A stretch of 64,000 nt of DNA from JAOADN01 sp049323795 (GCA_049323795.1 JBMOOH010000049.1:6616-70615), one strand, 5' to 3'. Positions 30,191 through 40,065 are shown, counted from the stretch's first letter. A program made the numbers and translations. The notes: generated by a model from the letters alone, not told the origin.

Positions 30191-31292
30191 TCACCGCAAC
30201 AGGGGGCCGAAGGCACCCGTGCCGTCGAACCGGCGGGTGGGCGGGCCGACGGGTGAGCGGCCGATGACGGCCTGTTGGCTGACCATGTGGCGGTAGTGGT
30301 AGCCCCGCCCAACATGTTCGCCGCGTTCGGCGATGTAGGCCAGCCCTTCCGCGCCGCGCGTGAACTTGAAATGCAGGAGCACGGCAGAGCGGTCGGAGAG
30401 GCGCAAGGGGCGCGAGACGGCATGCACCCCACCCGAGAAGCGCAGGCCGCGGCGCCATTTCACGAGCGGAACCTTCGAGCAGACGAGCGCCTCAGTCCAG
30501 AGCCGCTTCGTGGCGCGGCGGGTCAGGGCGGAGAGTTGGCGCGACAGCGCGCCCGGGGTGAAGGAACCGTCGAGGCGGGCGAAGTGGCGCAGGAGCCACG
30601 ACTGGAAGGGGGTGGGGTCGGCGCGGCGGTTGAAGAGGCGTTCGCGCAGGCCGCCGAAGACGAGGGCGCGGGGAGAAGGGTAGCCGGCGGCAAAACGGGT
30701 GGGCGAGGCGAGGAGGCGGTACGAGTCGGGACCGTCGAAGAGCGGGAAGGCGTCGAGAAGCCCCCCCCCCCCGCATAGATGTGGTCTGCAAGCGGGCGGT
30801 CGGCATACATGTCGACCATGGTGGCGTGGAGCGCCTCGGCCCCCTCGCGGTCGAGGTCGGAGAGGAGAGCGGGGAGGCCGCCGTCGAGGAGGCCGGGATA
30901 ATGGAGGAATTCGTCGGCGTCGGGGACGAGCGTCCATCGGCCCTCGGCGAAGGCGTCGAGGAGCGTACCGCGCCAGCCGCGCTTGTGGGTGCTGTAGCGG
31001 TGCCCGCGGCGGGGTGGAAGACGGTCACGTCGGGTTGGGCGGCGAGGAAGGCGGGGGTGGCGTCGGTCGAGCGGTCTTCGACGACGAGGAACGAGACCGG
31101 GCCGCAGCGGCGGTAGTGGTCGAGGAGTTCGGGCAGGACCGCCATTTCGTTGTGGACGAGAAGGACGCAAGGGGTGGCGTCGGGGTCGAGGTGGACGGGG
31201 CCGGCAAGCCGAAGGAGGCCCGGATCGACGGCGGCGAGGCCGGCAGGCCGAACGGACGTGTTGCCGTGATCGCTGCCCCGCGTCGGGTTCAT
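30191..31292 (-). pseudogene. Glycosyltransferase family 2 gene with two frameshifts (one in a G12 tract)
   Basis: Three frames together encode a GT2-like protein of about 366 residues. The first part (from ATG 31292) has the family's start CVLLVHNEMAVLPELLDHYRR and VVEDRSTDATPAFL. A one-base loss near 31000 shifts to STHKRGWRGTLLDAFAEGRW and LVPDADEFLHYPG, the donor and metal-binding region. The second shift falls in a run of 12 G (plus-strand C at 30761-30772) after residues encoding IYAG. Downstream the frame resumes as LLDAFPLFDGPDSYRL and runs to TGA at 30191. Ten or thirteen G would restore the second junction. Such enzymes transfer sugars to cell-surface or lipid acceptors. It may be a decayed gene, a phase-variable gene, or partly a sequence error. 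Confidence 0.75.
30761..30772 (-). repeat. G12 homopolymer tract in the glycosyltransferase gene
   Basis: Twelve consecutive C on the plus strand (G on the coding strand) inside the broken GT2 gene. Runs of this length are prone to slippage during replication and also to sequencing error. Confidence 0.9.
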
Positions 31293-31382
31293 GGTCGCTG
31301 CTTCCGCCTCGGGTCGCGGGGCCCCCTGCCTTGCGCTTACCTCAATATGTCAGCCGGCCCGAAAGGGGAAGAGCGGCGGGGA

Positions 31383-31958
31383 TCAGTCGCCGGGTCCGGT
31401 CCGGGCGCGGCGGGCGCGGCGGACCGCCCAGAGGGCAAAGCCGACGGCCACGGCGCCGGCGAGAATGATCCCGAGGTGGTGAGGGAGGGGCATCCGGCCG
31501 AACAAGGCCTCGACCGCGCGGCCCGCGCCGGTGCCGAGGGCGGTCATCACGAAGCCCCAGGCGAGGACGGCGACGGCCTCGACGGCGGCGTAGGCCGGCC
31601 AGCCAAGGCCGGAGGAACCGAGGACGACGGGGCCGATGGTGCGCGCGCCGGGGATGAAGCGGATGACGAAGGAACCGGCGAGCGGGCGGCGGCTGAGGCG
31701 GTCGAGCCAGGTCCGGGCCGCGGGCCGGGCGAGGATGCGTCGGACGGCGGCGTTCCGGCGCGAGAGACGGGCGAGCCCGAACCAGACATGGTCGTGGAGC
31801 GCCCCGCCGAGGGCGACGGCGAGGGCGGCACCCACGAAGGAGAAATGCCCCCGGCCGGCCACCGCCCCCCCGAGAAGGGCGGCGCTGTCGGCGTCGAGCG
31901 CGCCGCCGAGGACGAGCGCGGGAAGACCCCAGGATTCGAGGAGCGCCTCGATCTGCAC
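31383..31958 (-). CDS. DedA-family membrane protein
   Basis: 191-residue integral membrane protein of the DedA/SNARE-associated (VTT) family. The central motif FVIRFIPGARTIGPVVLGSSGLGWPAY holds the reentrant F-x-R-x(2)-P-G-x-R core of DedA proteins. Helices flank it, and a basic tail RRARRARTG ends the protein. The start is GTG 31958. Some DedA proteins flip undecaprenyl phosphate or phosphatidylethanolamine back across the membrane, so a place next to mraY is suggestive, but DedA activities vary. It is not a usual dcw member. An acidic pair (DADS) replaces the longer N-terminus of E. coli DedA. Confidence 0.8.
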   Translation of the reverse strand: MQIEALLESWGLPALVLGGALDADSAALLGGAVAGRGHFSFVGAALAVALGGALHDHVWFGLARLSRRNAAVRRILARPAARTWLDRLSRRPLAGSFVIRFIPGARTIGPVVLGSSGLGWPAYAAVEAVAVLAWGFVMTALGTGAGRAVEALFGRMPLPHHLGIILAGAVAVGFALWAVRRARRARTGPGD

Positions 31959-32064
31959 GTCGGGTGCACCTCTGCTTCGGCGGGTTCGGCCGGGAGACCG
32001 ACCGTGCCGCCGGACAACGACCGCCGGGACGGCGACACTTCCCCGGTGTAACCGACTGGCGGGG

Positions 32065-33147
32065 CTATCTGACCTTCAGCGTGGCCAGCCCGATGAGCGC
32101 GAGGATCAGGCTGATGATCCAGAAGCGGATGACGATCTGGGGCTCGGACCAGCCCTTCTTCTCGAAATGGTGGTGGATGGGCGCCATGAGGAAGACGCGT
32201 TTGCCCGTCCGCTTGAAGTGGGCGACCTGGATGATGACCGAGAGCGCCTCGACGACGAAGAGGCCGCCGACGATGGCGAGCACGATCTCGTGCTTGGTCA
32301 CGACCGCGATGGCGCCGAGCGCGCCGCCGAGGGCGAGAGAGCCGGTGTCGCCCATGAAGACCGCGGCGGGCGGGGCGTTGTACCACAGGAACCCGAGGCC
32401 CCCGCCGATGAGGGCCGCGCTGAAGATCACGATCTCGCCCGTTCCCGGCACGAAGTTGACGCCCAGATACTCGGTGAAGTCGGCCCGGCCGACGGTGTAG
32501 GCGATGATGCCGAGCGTCGCGGCCGCGATCATCACCGGCATGATCGCAAGTCCGTCCAGCCCGTCGGTCAGGTTCACCGCATTGGCCGCGCCCACGATGA
32601 CGATCATCGCGAAGGGCACGTAAAGGATGCCGAGGTTCACGAGCAGGGTCTTGAAGAAGGGCAGGGCGAGCTGTCCGCTCAGCCCTGCGGGCTGGATGCG
32701 CGCGGCCGCGAAACCGGCAAGCGCCGCGATCGCGAGACCCGCAAGGAAGCGCATCCGTGACGAAACCCCGCGTGTGCTCTGCCGGCTGACCTTGGCATAG
32801 TCGTCGGCGAACCCGATGAGCCCGAATGCCATCGTCACGCCGAGCACGATCCAGACATAGGGATTGTCGAGCCGCGCCCAGAGCAGCGTCGAGACAAACA
32901 GCGCCGACAGGATGAGGAGGCCGCCCATGGTAGGTGTGCCAGCCTTGGCGAAGTGGGTTCCGGGACCGTCGTCGCGGATCGGCTGGCCCTTGCCCTGCTT
33001 GCGGCGGAGAAGATCGATCAGGGGCTTCCCGAAGACGAATCCGAAAACCAGGGCGGTGAAGAAAGCGGCCCCCGCTCGAAAGGTGATATACTTGAAGAGA
33101 TTGAAGAAATCTCCTCCGTCGGACAGCGTGGACAACCAGTAGAGCAT
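32065..33147 (-). CDS. mraY: Phospho-N-acetylmuramoyl-pentapeptide transferase
   Basis: Integral membrane enzyme making lipid I from UDP-MurNAc-pentapeptide and undecaprenyl phosphate. The 360-residue protein has about ten helices. Motifs are [22 protein letters not shown] (the Asp pair), [13 protein letters not shown] and the end [15 protein letters not shown]. It starts 1 nt after the murF stop, so the two genes are probably coupled. Confidence 0.97.
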   Translation of the reverse strand: MLYWLSTLSDGGDFFNLFKYITFRAGAAFFTALVFGFVFGKPLIDLLRRKQGKGQPIRDDGPGTHFAKAGTPTMGGLLILSALFVSTLLWARLDNPYVWIVLGVTMAFGLIGFADDYAKVSRQSTRGVSSRMRFLAGLAIAALAGFAAARIQPAGLSGQLALPFFKTLLVNLGILYVPFAMIVIVGAANAVNLTDGLDGLAIMPVMIAAATLGIIAYTVGRADFTEYLGVNFVPGTGEIVIFSAALIGGGLGFLWYNAPPAAVFMGDTGSLALGGALGAIAVVTKHEIVLAIVGGLFVVEALSVIIQVAHFKRTGKRVFLMAPIHHHFEKKGWSEPQIVIRFWIISLILALIGLATLKVR

Positions 33148-33148
33148 T

Positions 33149-34612
33149 CTACCCAGCTCCTCCGATAACTCTGGCCTCCGGCCGCCCGAGGCGCCGCAGC
33201 GCCTCGGCCACCAGGCTTGCCTTCGACCCCTTCGAGCCTTTCACCAGCACCACGTCACCGGCATCGGCGATCGCGCCGGCGCGCTGGGCGAAGGCTGCGG
33301 CCGACTCGTGCCACTCGCCCCTCCGCGACTCTGGAAGCGCCTCCCAGAGGGCCCGCATTCGGGGGCCAAGGCAGTGGATGACGTCGATGTCCGCGATCGC
33401 GGGGTGGTCGGCCAGAGCCCGGTGCAGGGCAAGTTCGGTCCGGCCGAGTTCCAGCATGTCGCCCAGCACCGCGACCCGGCGTCCCTTGGACCGGCGGCCC
33501 ACCCCGTCGGTCGGCCGCGCCGCGGCGAGGACGTCGAGCGCGGCCGCCAGCGAGGCCGGATTAGCGTTGAAGGCGTCGTCGATGAGGTCGAAGGCCAGTG
33601 CCTCGTCCACCACGTCGAGCCGGATCGTCTCGCGCACGCCGCGTCCCCCGGGCGGTGCCCAGCGGCCCAGGTCGAGCGCGGCGAGCGCCGGATCCGCCCC
33701 GAGCGCCTCGGCGGCGGCGAGGGCGGCGAGGGCGTTCATCGCGAAATGGACACCGGGGGTGAGAACCTTGAAAAGGAGCGGCTCGCCGAGCCGTTCGGCG
33801 CGGATGACGGTGGCGCCCTCGGTCACGGTCGCGTCGAGGATGCGGAAGTCGGCCCCGGCCTCGTGCCCGAAGGTCAGGATGCGGGCGGCGGTGGCGCGGG
33901 CCCTGGCAAGGAGGATGGGCGTCGTGGGCAGGCCGAGGGGGACGACCGCGGTGCCGCCGGGCAGGAGGCCGTCATAGATCGAGGCCTTTTCCCGGGCGAT
34001 GCCGTCGAGGCTTTCGAAGGCTTCGAGATGCGCGGCCCCGACCGTGGTGACGAGCGCGACGTCGAGCCGGACGAGGCGCGCGAGCGGGGCGATCTCGCCG
34101 GGGCGGTTCATGCCGATCTCGAACACGGCAAAGCGGGTCGCCGCGGGCATGCGGGCGAGCGTCAGGGGCACGCCCCAGTGGTTGTTGTAGCTCGCTTCCG
34201 CAGCGTGGGTGGCCCCCTGCCCCGACAGGATCGCGCGGAGCATCTCCTTGGTCGAGGTCTTGCCGACCGACCCGGTGACGCCGACCGCGCGGGCCGGGGT
34301 GTGGGCCGGGGTGCGGGCGCGCGCCGCCGCGGCAAGCTGGCGGAGGGCGTCCAGAACGTCGGAGACGAGGGCGAGGGGCGCGTCGGGTGAAACGCCGGCG
34401 GGATGGCGCGCGACGAGGGCGGCGGAGGCGCCCTTCGCAAGCGCGTCGGCGACGAAGTCGTGGCCGTCGCGGACGGCGGTCAGCGCAACGAAGAGATCGC
34501 CCCTGGCGATGGTACGGGTGTCGATCGAGATGCCAGTGACGGCAAACGGGCGCGTGACGCGGGCGCCGGTCGCCGCCGCCAGGGCCTCCGAGGTCCAGAG
34601 CGGCGCCGTCAT
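33149..34612 (-). CDS. murF: UDP-MurNAc-tripeptide--D-alanyl-D-alanine ligase
   Basis: Cytosolic Mur ligase completing the pentapeptide with D-Ala-D-Ala from Ddl. It has 487 residues. The ATP loop is [12 protein letters not shown] (residues 112-123). The segment [15 protein letters not shown] is a MurF signature, and the C-terminal domain has [16 protein letters not shown]. The start overlaps the murE stop by 4 nt (ATGA on the minus strand), while mraY begins 1 nt downstream. Confidence 0.97.
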   Translation of the reverse strand: MTAPLWTSEALAAATGARVTRPFAVTGISIDTRTIARGDLFVALTAVRDGHDFVADALAKGASAALVARHPAGVSPDAPLALVSDVLDALRQLAAAARARTPAHTPARAVGVTGSVGKTSTKEMLRAILSGQGATHAAEASYNNHWGVPLTLARMPAATRFAVFEIGMNRPGEIAPLARLVRLDVALVTTVGAAHLEAFESLDGIAREKASIYDGLLPGGTAVVPLGLPTTPILLARARATAARILTFGHEAGADFRILDATVTEGATVIRAERLGEPLLFKVLTPGVHFAMNALAALAAAEALGADPALAALDLGRWAPPGGRGVRETIRLDVVDEALAFDLIDDAFNANPASLAAALDVLAAARPTDGVGRRSKGRRVAVLGDMLELGRTELALHRALADHPAIADIDVIHCLGPRMRALWEALPESRRGEWHESAAAFAQRAGAIADAGDVVLVKGSKGSKASLVAEALRRLGRPEARVIGGAG

Positions 34613-36090
34613 ATGCGGCCGTCGAGCGCGGCGACCGCCACGCTCGCCTGTTCGACGTCGTCGAAGGGGTAGACGTCCTGGCCGACGATCTGGCCGGTCT
34701 CGTGCCCCTTGCCGGCGACGAGGAGCGCGTCGCCGGGCTGGAGCGTGTCGACGGCCCGCAGGATCGCCTCGGCGCGGTCGCCGACCTCGGTGGCCCCGGG
34801 ACAGCCCTCCATGACGGCGGCCCGGATGGCGGCGGGATCCTCGTTACGGGGGTTGTCGTCGGTAACGAAGACGATGTCGGCGTGACGCGCGGCGGCCCTG
34901 CCCATCAGCGGGCGCTTGGTGCGGTCGCGGTCGCCGCCCGCGCCGAGGACGACGGCGATGCGGCCGATGACGTGGGGGCGGAGCGCCTTGAGGGCGGTCG
35001 CTACGGCGTCGGGCGTGTGGGCGTAGTCGACGAAGACCGCCGCGCCGTTGTCGCGGGTGGCGGCGAGCTGCATCCGGCCCCGGACCGTCGAAAGTCTGGG
35101 CAGGACGGCGAAGACCGCCTCTGGCGCCTCGCCGCCCGCGATGGCGAGACCGGCGGCGAGAAGGGCGTTGCCTGCCTGGAAGCCGCCGATGAGGGGAAGG
35201 CGGACGAGCTGGGGTTTGCCGCGCCAGGAAAAGCGCAAATCCTGCCCGGTCATGTCGTACCGCTGCGCGAGGATGCGCAGGTCGTCCTCTTCCGCGAGGC
35301 CGACGCCGAGGACGCGCTGGCCGCGTCTTTTCGCGATCTCGGCCACGGCGGCGCCGCGGGCGGTGTGCATGTTGATCACGGCGGTCGCATCCTCGGGGAG
35401 CACGCGGTCGAAGAGGCCCATCTTGGCGCTGAAGTAGGTTTCCATGTCGCCGTGGTAGTCGAGATGGTCCTGCGTGAGGTTCGTGAAGGCGGCGGCGGTG
35501 AGCTGCACGCCGTCGAGGCGGCGCTGGTCGAGGCCGTGCGAGGACGCCTCCATCGCCACGTGCGTGACGCCTGCCGTCGCCATGTCGGCCAGCAGGCGGT
35601 GGAGGGCCACGGGTTCGGGGGTCGTGTGGATCGAGGGCGCGCTGAAGGCGCCTTCCACCCCGGTCGTGCCGATGTTCGCGGCCTGGAGGCCGAGATGCGT
35701 CCAGATCTGGCGGGTGAAGGTGGCAACCGAGGTCTTGCCGTTCGTGCCGGTAACGGCGACGACGGCGGCCGGCTGGCGGCCGAACCAGAGCGCGGCGGCG
35801 AGGGCAAGCGCCTCGCGCGCGTCCTCGGCCACGACGAGCGCGGCCTTTGCCGCCTCAAGCTGCGGCCCCGCGATCTCGGCGCCAGCCCTGTCGGTGAGGA
35901 TGGCCGAGGCGCCGAGCGCCAGGGCAGCGCCGACATGGCTTGCGCCATGAACCCGGCTGCCCGGAAGGGCGGCGAACAGAAAACCGCGCCGCACCTGTCG
36001 GCTGTCCGACGCGATCCCGGTCACGATGGCCTCGGCGCCGCCCTGTGCGGTCAGGCCGAGTTCGGCCAGTGATGTGCTGACGCGCGCCAT
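34609..36090 (-). CDS. murE: UDP-MurNAc-L-Ala-D-Glu--meso-diaminopimelate ligase
   Basis: Mur ligase adding the third residue of the stem peptide. The protein has 493 residues from ATG 36090; the longer frame to 36114 has no added similarity. The ATP loop is GTNGKT (115-120). The substrate-specific motif DNPRNEDP shows meso-diaminopimelate as the amino acid and not lysine. The EASSHGLDQRRLDG and NLTQDHLDYHGDME segments are family typical, the latter near the carbamylated lysine. It follows ftsI after 45 nt and overlaps murF by 4 nt. Confidence 0.97.
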   Translation of the reverse strand: MARVSTSLAELGLTAQGGAEAIVTGIASDSRQVRRGFLFAALPGSRVHGASHVGAALALGASAILTDRAGAEIAGPQLEAAKAALVVAEDAREALALAAALWFGRQPAAVVAVTGTNGKTSVATFTRQIWTHLGLQAANIGTTGVEGAFSAPSIHTTPEPVALHRLLADMATAGVTHVAMEASSHGLDQRRLDGVQLTAAAFTNLTQDHLDYHGDMETYFSAKMGLFDRVLPEDATAVINMHTARGAAVAEIAKRRGQRVLGVGLAEEDDLRILAQRYDMTGQDLRFSWRGKPQLVRLPLIGGFQAGNALLAAGLAIAGGEAPEAVFAVLPRLSTVRGRMQLAATRDNGAAVFVDYAHTPDAVATALKALRPHVIGRIAVVLGAGGDRDRTKRPLMGRAAARHADIVFVTDDNPRNEDPAAIRAAVMEGCPGATEVGDRAEAILRAVDTLQPGDALLVAGKGHETGQIVGQDVYPFDDVEQASVAVAALDGRI

Positions 36091-36135
36091 ATCTGGTGTC
36101 CCTTGCGGGACCATCCCCTCCGGCTTGTTCCCGCT

Positions 36136-37920
36136 CTAGTTGGCGACGAGTGTTACCGCATCTTGCGGGGCGGGTTCAACCTGCGGCCTGAGGCCGAGGA
36201 GCGGCCCGGCGCGCCGGATGATTTCGGCCGCAACCGGGACTGCCGTCCAGCCTGCGGTGCGGCGGGGCTCGGCGCCCGAGGTCTCGACGGGTTCGTCGAG
36301 CGAGACGACGAGCACGTATTTCGGATCGGACGCAGGGAACATCGAGGCGAAGGTGGTGATGACCTTGTTCTCGTCGTAGCCGCCGTTCGGTGCGCGCTTG
36401 TTGGCGGTCCCGGTCTTGCCGGCGACCTCGTAGCCGCGGACATCGCCGAGGCTGGCCGTGCCTTCGGTCACAACCCCGCGGAGCATGGAGCGCGCGGTCG
36501 CGGCGACCTCCTCGCTCATCACGCGCTCACCCTCGCGCGGCGCTGTCGTCTTGAGCAGCGTGGGCATCACGCGCCGCCCGCCGTTCGCGATCGTCGCATA
36601 GGCCGCGGCGAGGTGCAGGGGGCTCGCCGAAAGGCCGTAGCCGTAGGAGATCGTCGCCGTCGAGATGTCCACCCACTTCTTCGGCAGGATCGGCTTTGCG
36701 CCCGGCGCCTCGACCAGTTCGATGGAGGTCGGCTCGAAGAAGCCGAGAGACTTCAGGAACTGCTGCTGACGCTCCTTGCCGATCATCAGCGCGATCCGGG
36801 CCGTGCCGACGTTGGAGGATTTCACGATGACGTTGCGGACGGTGTTCTCGGGGCCGTTGTATTCGAAATCGGTGATGCGGAACCGCCCGAAGGCGAAGGG
36901 CTCGCGGGTGTCGATCATCGTGTCGGGCGTGACGATCCCGAGCTCGAGCGCCTGCGAGATGGCAAAGATCTTGAACGTCGATCCAAGCTCGTAGACGCCC
37001 TGGACGGCGCGGTTGAACAGCGGGCTGTCGCCGGGGTCGCCCCGGGTCAGGGAGGGCGGACGGGTATTCGGGTCGAAGTCGGGGAGCGAGGCGAGCGAAA
37101 TCACCTCGCCAGTGCGAACATCCATCAGGATCGCCGCCGCACCCTTGGCGTTCATCAGCCGCATCCCGCCCGCGAGCACCTCCTCGACAGCGGACTGGAC
37201 GGACAGGTCGATGGTCAGCTCGAGCGGCGCACCGCCGTTGGCCGGATCGCGAAGCCAGTCGTCGAAGACCTTCTCGACCCCGGCGGTGCCGATCACTTCG
37301 GCCGAATTGACGCCTTCGCGGCCAAAGCCCGCCCCCCCGAGGACATGGGCGGCAATCGCCCCGTTCGGATAGAGGCGCATCTCGCGCGGGCCGAACAGCA
37401 GGCCGGGATCGCCGATCTCGTGCACGAGCTGCAGCTGCTCGGGCGAGATCTTCTTCTTGATCCAGAGGAACTTGCGACCGCCGGAGAAATCCTTCTCCAG
37501 CTTGACGGGGTCGAGATCGGGGAAGATGCGGGCGAGTTCCGTGGCCGAGCGCTTCTTGTCCACCATCAGAGCGGGCTGGGCATAGAGCGCGTAGGTCAGC
37601 AGGTTGGTGGCGAGGATACGGCCCCGCCTGTCCACGATGTCGGCCCGCTGCGCGATGATCGACGCAGCCCCGCCGCCCGCCGTCTCGGGTTCCGTCGGCT
37701 TGACTGCGGCGAGCGTGCCCATGCGGACCGCGACCGCCCCGAAGCCGAGGGCGACGAGGAAGGCGAGCACGACGAGGCGGACCTCGGAGCGGGCGCGCGA
37801 ACGGTCCTTCATCGCCTCATGCCGCAGGCGGCGGTTCTCGCGTTCGATCGCGTCGGGGTTCTCGCCCCTTGCGCGGGCCTGAAGGATGCGGGCGAGCGGG
37901 CGGAGGGGCGTACGGATCAC
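36136..37920 (-). CDS. ftsI: Septal transpeptidase FtsI (PBP3)
   Basis: Class B penicillin-binding protein cross-linking septal peptidoglycan, partner of FtsW. It has 594 residues from GTG 37920, overlapping the ftsL stop by 4 nt. A cytosolic basic N-terminus precedes one transmembrane helix (RLVVLAFLVALGFGAVAV). The dimerisation domain begins IIAQRADIVDRRGRILATN. The catalytic motifs are SxxK in ELGSTFKIF, SxN in KSSNVGT and KTG in VAGKTGTANK. The upstream ATG at 38103 lies inside ftsL and is rejected. Confidence 0.96.
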   Translation of the reverse strand: MIRTPLRPLARILQARARGENPDAIERENRRLRHEAMKDRSRARSEVRLVVLAFLVALGFGAVAVRMGTLAAVKPTEPETAGGGAASIIAQRADIVDRRGRILATNLLTYALYAQPALMVDKKRSATELARIFPDLDPVKLEKDFSGGRKFLWIKKKISPEQLQLVHEIGDPGLLFGPREMRLYPNGAIAAHVLGGAGFGREGVNSAEVIGTAGVEKVFDDWLRDPANGGAPLELTIDLSVQSAVEEVLAGGMRLMNAKGAAAILMDVRTGEVISLASLPDFDPNTRPPSLTRGDPGDSPLFNRAVQGVYELGSTFKIFAISQALELGIVTPDTMIDTREPFAFGRFRITDFEYNGPENTVRNVIVKSSNVGTARIALMIGKERQQQFLKSLGFFEPTSIELVEAPGAKPILPKKWVDISTATISYGYGLSASPLHLAAAYATIANGGRRVMPTLLKTTAPREGERVMSEEVAATARSMLRGVVTEGTASLGDVRGYEVAGKTGTANKRAPNGGYDENKVITTFASMFPASDPKYVLVVSLDEPVETSGAEPRRTAGWTAVPVAAEIIRRAGPLLGLRPQVEPAPQDAVTLVAN

Positions 37921-38264
37921 GGCGCGGTCCCGGTGCTGGCAGAGGTGTCGATGGCGCCCGAGGCAAGCAGTGCGGGGGGCGTCGGATAGATGATCTCGCC
38001 CGGATCGCCGAACTGGGTGGGGTCGATGGGCAGCAGCTCGAGCCGGGGAAAATTGATCTCGGCCAGCTCGCGCAGCCGGTCCGGGCGGTTCAGGTAGGCC
38101 CATTCCGCACGCAGAACCGAGAGGCTTTCGCGCAGCAGGCCGATCTCGTTCCGCAGGTCGCGCACATCCGACAGCTCGGCCTGGGTCCGATAGTTCTCCC
38201 GGTATGCCCAGAACGCGAGGGCCATCACGGCCAGAGCGGTCGAAACGAGGAGCAGGGTACGCAT
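37917..38264 (-). CDS. ftsL: Cell division protein FtsL
   Basis: 115-residue bitopic divisome protein that pairs with FtsB and activates FtsWI. ATG 38264 gives a short cytosolic end, one helix (TLLLVSTALAVMALAFWAY), and a periplasmic coiled coil (AELSDVRDLRNEIGLLRESLSVLRAEW), then a LNRPDRLRELAE segment typical of alphaproteobacterial FtsL. Sequence conservation in this family is low, so the call leans on size, topology and position between rsmH (1 nt away) and ftsI (4-nt overlap). Confidence 0.9.
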   Translation of the reverse strand: MRTLLLVSTALAVMALAFWAYRENYRTQAELSDVRDLRNEIGLLRESLSVLRAEWAYLNRPDRLRELAEINFPRLELLPIDPTQFGDPGEIIYPTPPALLASGAIDTSASTGTAP

Positions 38265-38265
38265 C

Positions 38266-39267
38266 TCAGATGTCCTTGAGGACAGGTTTCGGAAGCCCGA
38301 GGCGGGCGGGATCGGCGCGGCCCGGCGGAGACTCGGTGCGCACCGCGACACGGAGCCTTGCCGAGCGGGCCCGCGGGTTCGCCGCCAGTTCGGTCTCGTC
38401 GCCAGCTATGCCCTGACGGCGGGGAAGATGGAAGGCCGCTGCAGCGGCGGCACGTTCGGGCGCGTGGCGGCTCGCCTGGCCCTCCGCGCCCGATCGGATC
38501 TGGAGGAAGCGCTTCACCACCCGGTCCTCGAGCGAGTGGAAGGTGACGACCGCAAGCCTGCCCCCCGGTTTCAGGGCGCGCTCGGCAGCCTCGAGCCCGG
38601 CGAGAAGCTGGCCGAATTCGTCGTTCACGGCGATGCGGAGGGCCTGGAAGCTGCGGGTCGCGGGGTGGCTCTGGCCCGGTTTCGCGCGCGGCAGCGCGCG
38701 CTCGATGATGCGGGCGAGCGCAAGGGTCGTCGTGATCGGCCCGACGGCACGGGCCGAGACGATGGCGCGGGCGATCCGGCGGGCCGCGCGTTCCTCGCCA
38801 TAGTGGAAGAGGATGTCGGCGAGGCCGGATTCGGAGGCATGGTTGACGATGTCGGCGGCCGTCCGGCCCTGGTCGCCCATCCGCATGTCGAGCGGGCCGT
38901 CCTTCTGGAAGGAAAAGCCGCGTTCGGGGGTGTCGATCTGCATGGAGGAGACGCCGAGATCGAGCACGACGCCGTCGACGGGGATGCCGGCGATGGTGTC
39001 GAGGTCGGAAAAGGTGCCCTGCACGAGCCGGAGGCGGCCGCCGTAGGCCGAGGCCCAGGGGCGGGCGAGAGCGAAGACGGCAGGGTCGCGGTCGATCGCG
39101 ATCACCTGCGCGGCACCGGCGCCGATCAGGGCGCGTGTGTAGCCGCCGGCGCCGAAGGTCCCGTCAACCCAGATGCCCGAGACGGGCGCGACGGCCTTCA
39201 GCAGCGGGCCGAGGAGGACGGGGATGTGGGGGTCGTCCTGCGGGATGCGGGCGGCGGCAGCGGCCAT
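38266..39267 (-). CDS. rsmH: 16S rRNA (cytosine(1402)-N4)-methyltransferase
   Basis: RsmH (MraW) methylates C1402 in the decoding centre of 16S rRNA. The 333-residue protein opens with [13 protein letters not shown] and the SAM site [35 protein letters not shown], the insert [15 protein letters not shown], and [15 protein letters not shown] are family signatures. It starts 3 nt after mraZ and ends 1 nt before ftsL, the canonical order. Confidence 0.97.
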   Translation of the reverse strand: MAAAAARIPQDDPHIPVLLGPLLKAVAPVSGIWVDGTFGAGGYTRALIGAGAAQVIAIDRDPAVFALARPWASAYGGRLRLVQGTFSDLDTIAGIPVDGVVLDLGVSSMQIDTPERGFSFQKDGPLDMRMGDQGRTAADIVNHASESGLADILFHYGEERAARRIARAIVSARAVGPITTTLALARIIERALPRAKPGQSHPATRSFQALRIAVNDEFGQLLAGLEAAERALKPGGRLAVVTFHSLEDRVVKRFLQIRSGAEGQASRHAPERAAAAAAFHLPRRQGIAGDETELAANPRARSARLRVAVRTESPPGRADPARLGLPKPVLKDI

Positions 39268-39270
39268 GCG

Positions 39271-39774
39271 TCATCCCCTTGAGCGGGGCGGGAGCAGGCT
39301 CCGCGGGTCGAAATCCTCGGGGTAGATTTCGGAGAGCTTCGCGGCCTGGCGCCGGTCGTGCTCGGCGTAGGTCTCGGGCTTCCAGATCTTGAAGTAGTCG
39401 CCGGCCGAGATGAAGAACGCCTCGTCCTTGAGGCCGATCTTCTCGCGCAGCTTCTGGGGCAGGACGAGCCGGCCGTCGTCGTCGATCTGCGTTTCGAGCG
39501 ACTTGCCGTGCATCAGGTCCTCGAGCATCAGGCGCTCTTTCGAGCCGCGCTGCATGTCCTCGATCTGGCGGTCGATCTCGTCGATGGCGGTCATCGTGTA
39601 GACTTCGAGCCAGTCCTGGCGGTGGTCGCCGTAGACGATGACGATGTTGGGCTTCAGACCGTCGCGCCAGTCGGGGTCGGAGGCCTCGATGACGCGCCGG
39701 AAGGCCGCCGGGATCGACACGCGACCCTTGGCGTCCACCTTGAACGTCTCCGATCCTCTGAACCTGCGTGCCAA
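39271..39774 (-). CDS. mraZ: Transcriptional regulator MraZ
   Basis: AbrB-like DNA-binding protein that represses its own dcw promoter in E. coli. The protein has 167 residues from a TTG start at 39774 (MARRFRGSETFKVDAKGRVSIPAAFR). Two SpoVT/AbrB half-domains are visible: the first with DAKGRVSIP, the second with ETQIDDDGRLVLPQKLREKIGL. It is the first protein-coding gene of the cluster and is preceded by a long leader with an internal terminator. The array of TGGGA-like boxes at 40066-40110 is a candidate target of this protein. Confidence 0.95.
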   Translation of the reverse strand: MARRFRGSETFKVDAKGRVSIPAAFRRVIEASDPDWRDGLKPNIVIVYGDHRQDWLEVYTMTAIDEIDRQIEDMQRGSKERLMLEDLMHGKSLETQIDDDGRLVLPQKLREKIGLKDEAFFISAGDYFKIWKPETYAEHDRRQAAKLSEIYPEDFDPRSLLPPRSRG

Positions 39775-39840
39775 GGGCGCGCGCCTTTCGTTCCCTGTCC
39801 CCTCCCCCCGGGAATCCCGCCGTCCCGATCACGACCGCCG

Positions 39841-39886
39841 GAAAAGACAACGGCGGATCGGGCTGCTGCCACTGCCCGATCCGCCG
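39841..39886 (-). terminator. Internal leader terminator ahead of mraZ (UpsM-type)
   Basis: On the minus strand CGGCGGATCGGGC (plus 39886-39874) pairs perfectly with its 13-nt complement (39863-39851) across a 10-nt loop, followed by TTGTCTTTTC. It is a strong Rho-independent terminator 67 nt before the mraZ start and would stop most leader transcripts. Confidence 0.85.
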
Positions 39887-40060
39887 CCCTCGTCCCATCT
39901 CTGGGTCGTCTGTCCGGCTGCGCCTGCCACCTGGGGGGATGTCTGCTCGCCTGCGCGCCGGATCTCTTGGTCTCGGAGTTGTGCGGGTGCCTGTATGAAG
40001 CCTGCTTTTCGCCGTGGGGTCTTGGGTGCCCCGAAGTTTGTCTGCCCGTCCTAGTCCGAT
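39841..40060 (-). ncRNA. UpsM-like leader sRNA upstream of mraZ (5' end estimated)
   Basis: In Rhodobacter sphaeroides the dcw mRNA has a long 5' leader whose premature termination yields the abundant sRNA UpsM, about 200 nt. The same position here has a long non-coding leader ending in a very strong intrinsic terminator, with the coding genes beginning 67 nt later. The 3' end is well defined by the T run at 39850-39841. The 5' end cannot be read from sequence and is only set by analogy of length. No convincing small reading frame was found in this stretch on the minus strand. Confidence 0.55.
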
Positions 40061-40065
40061 GCACA

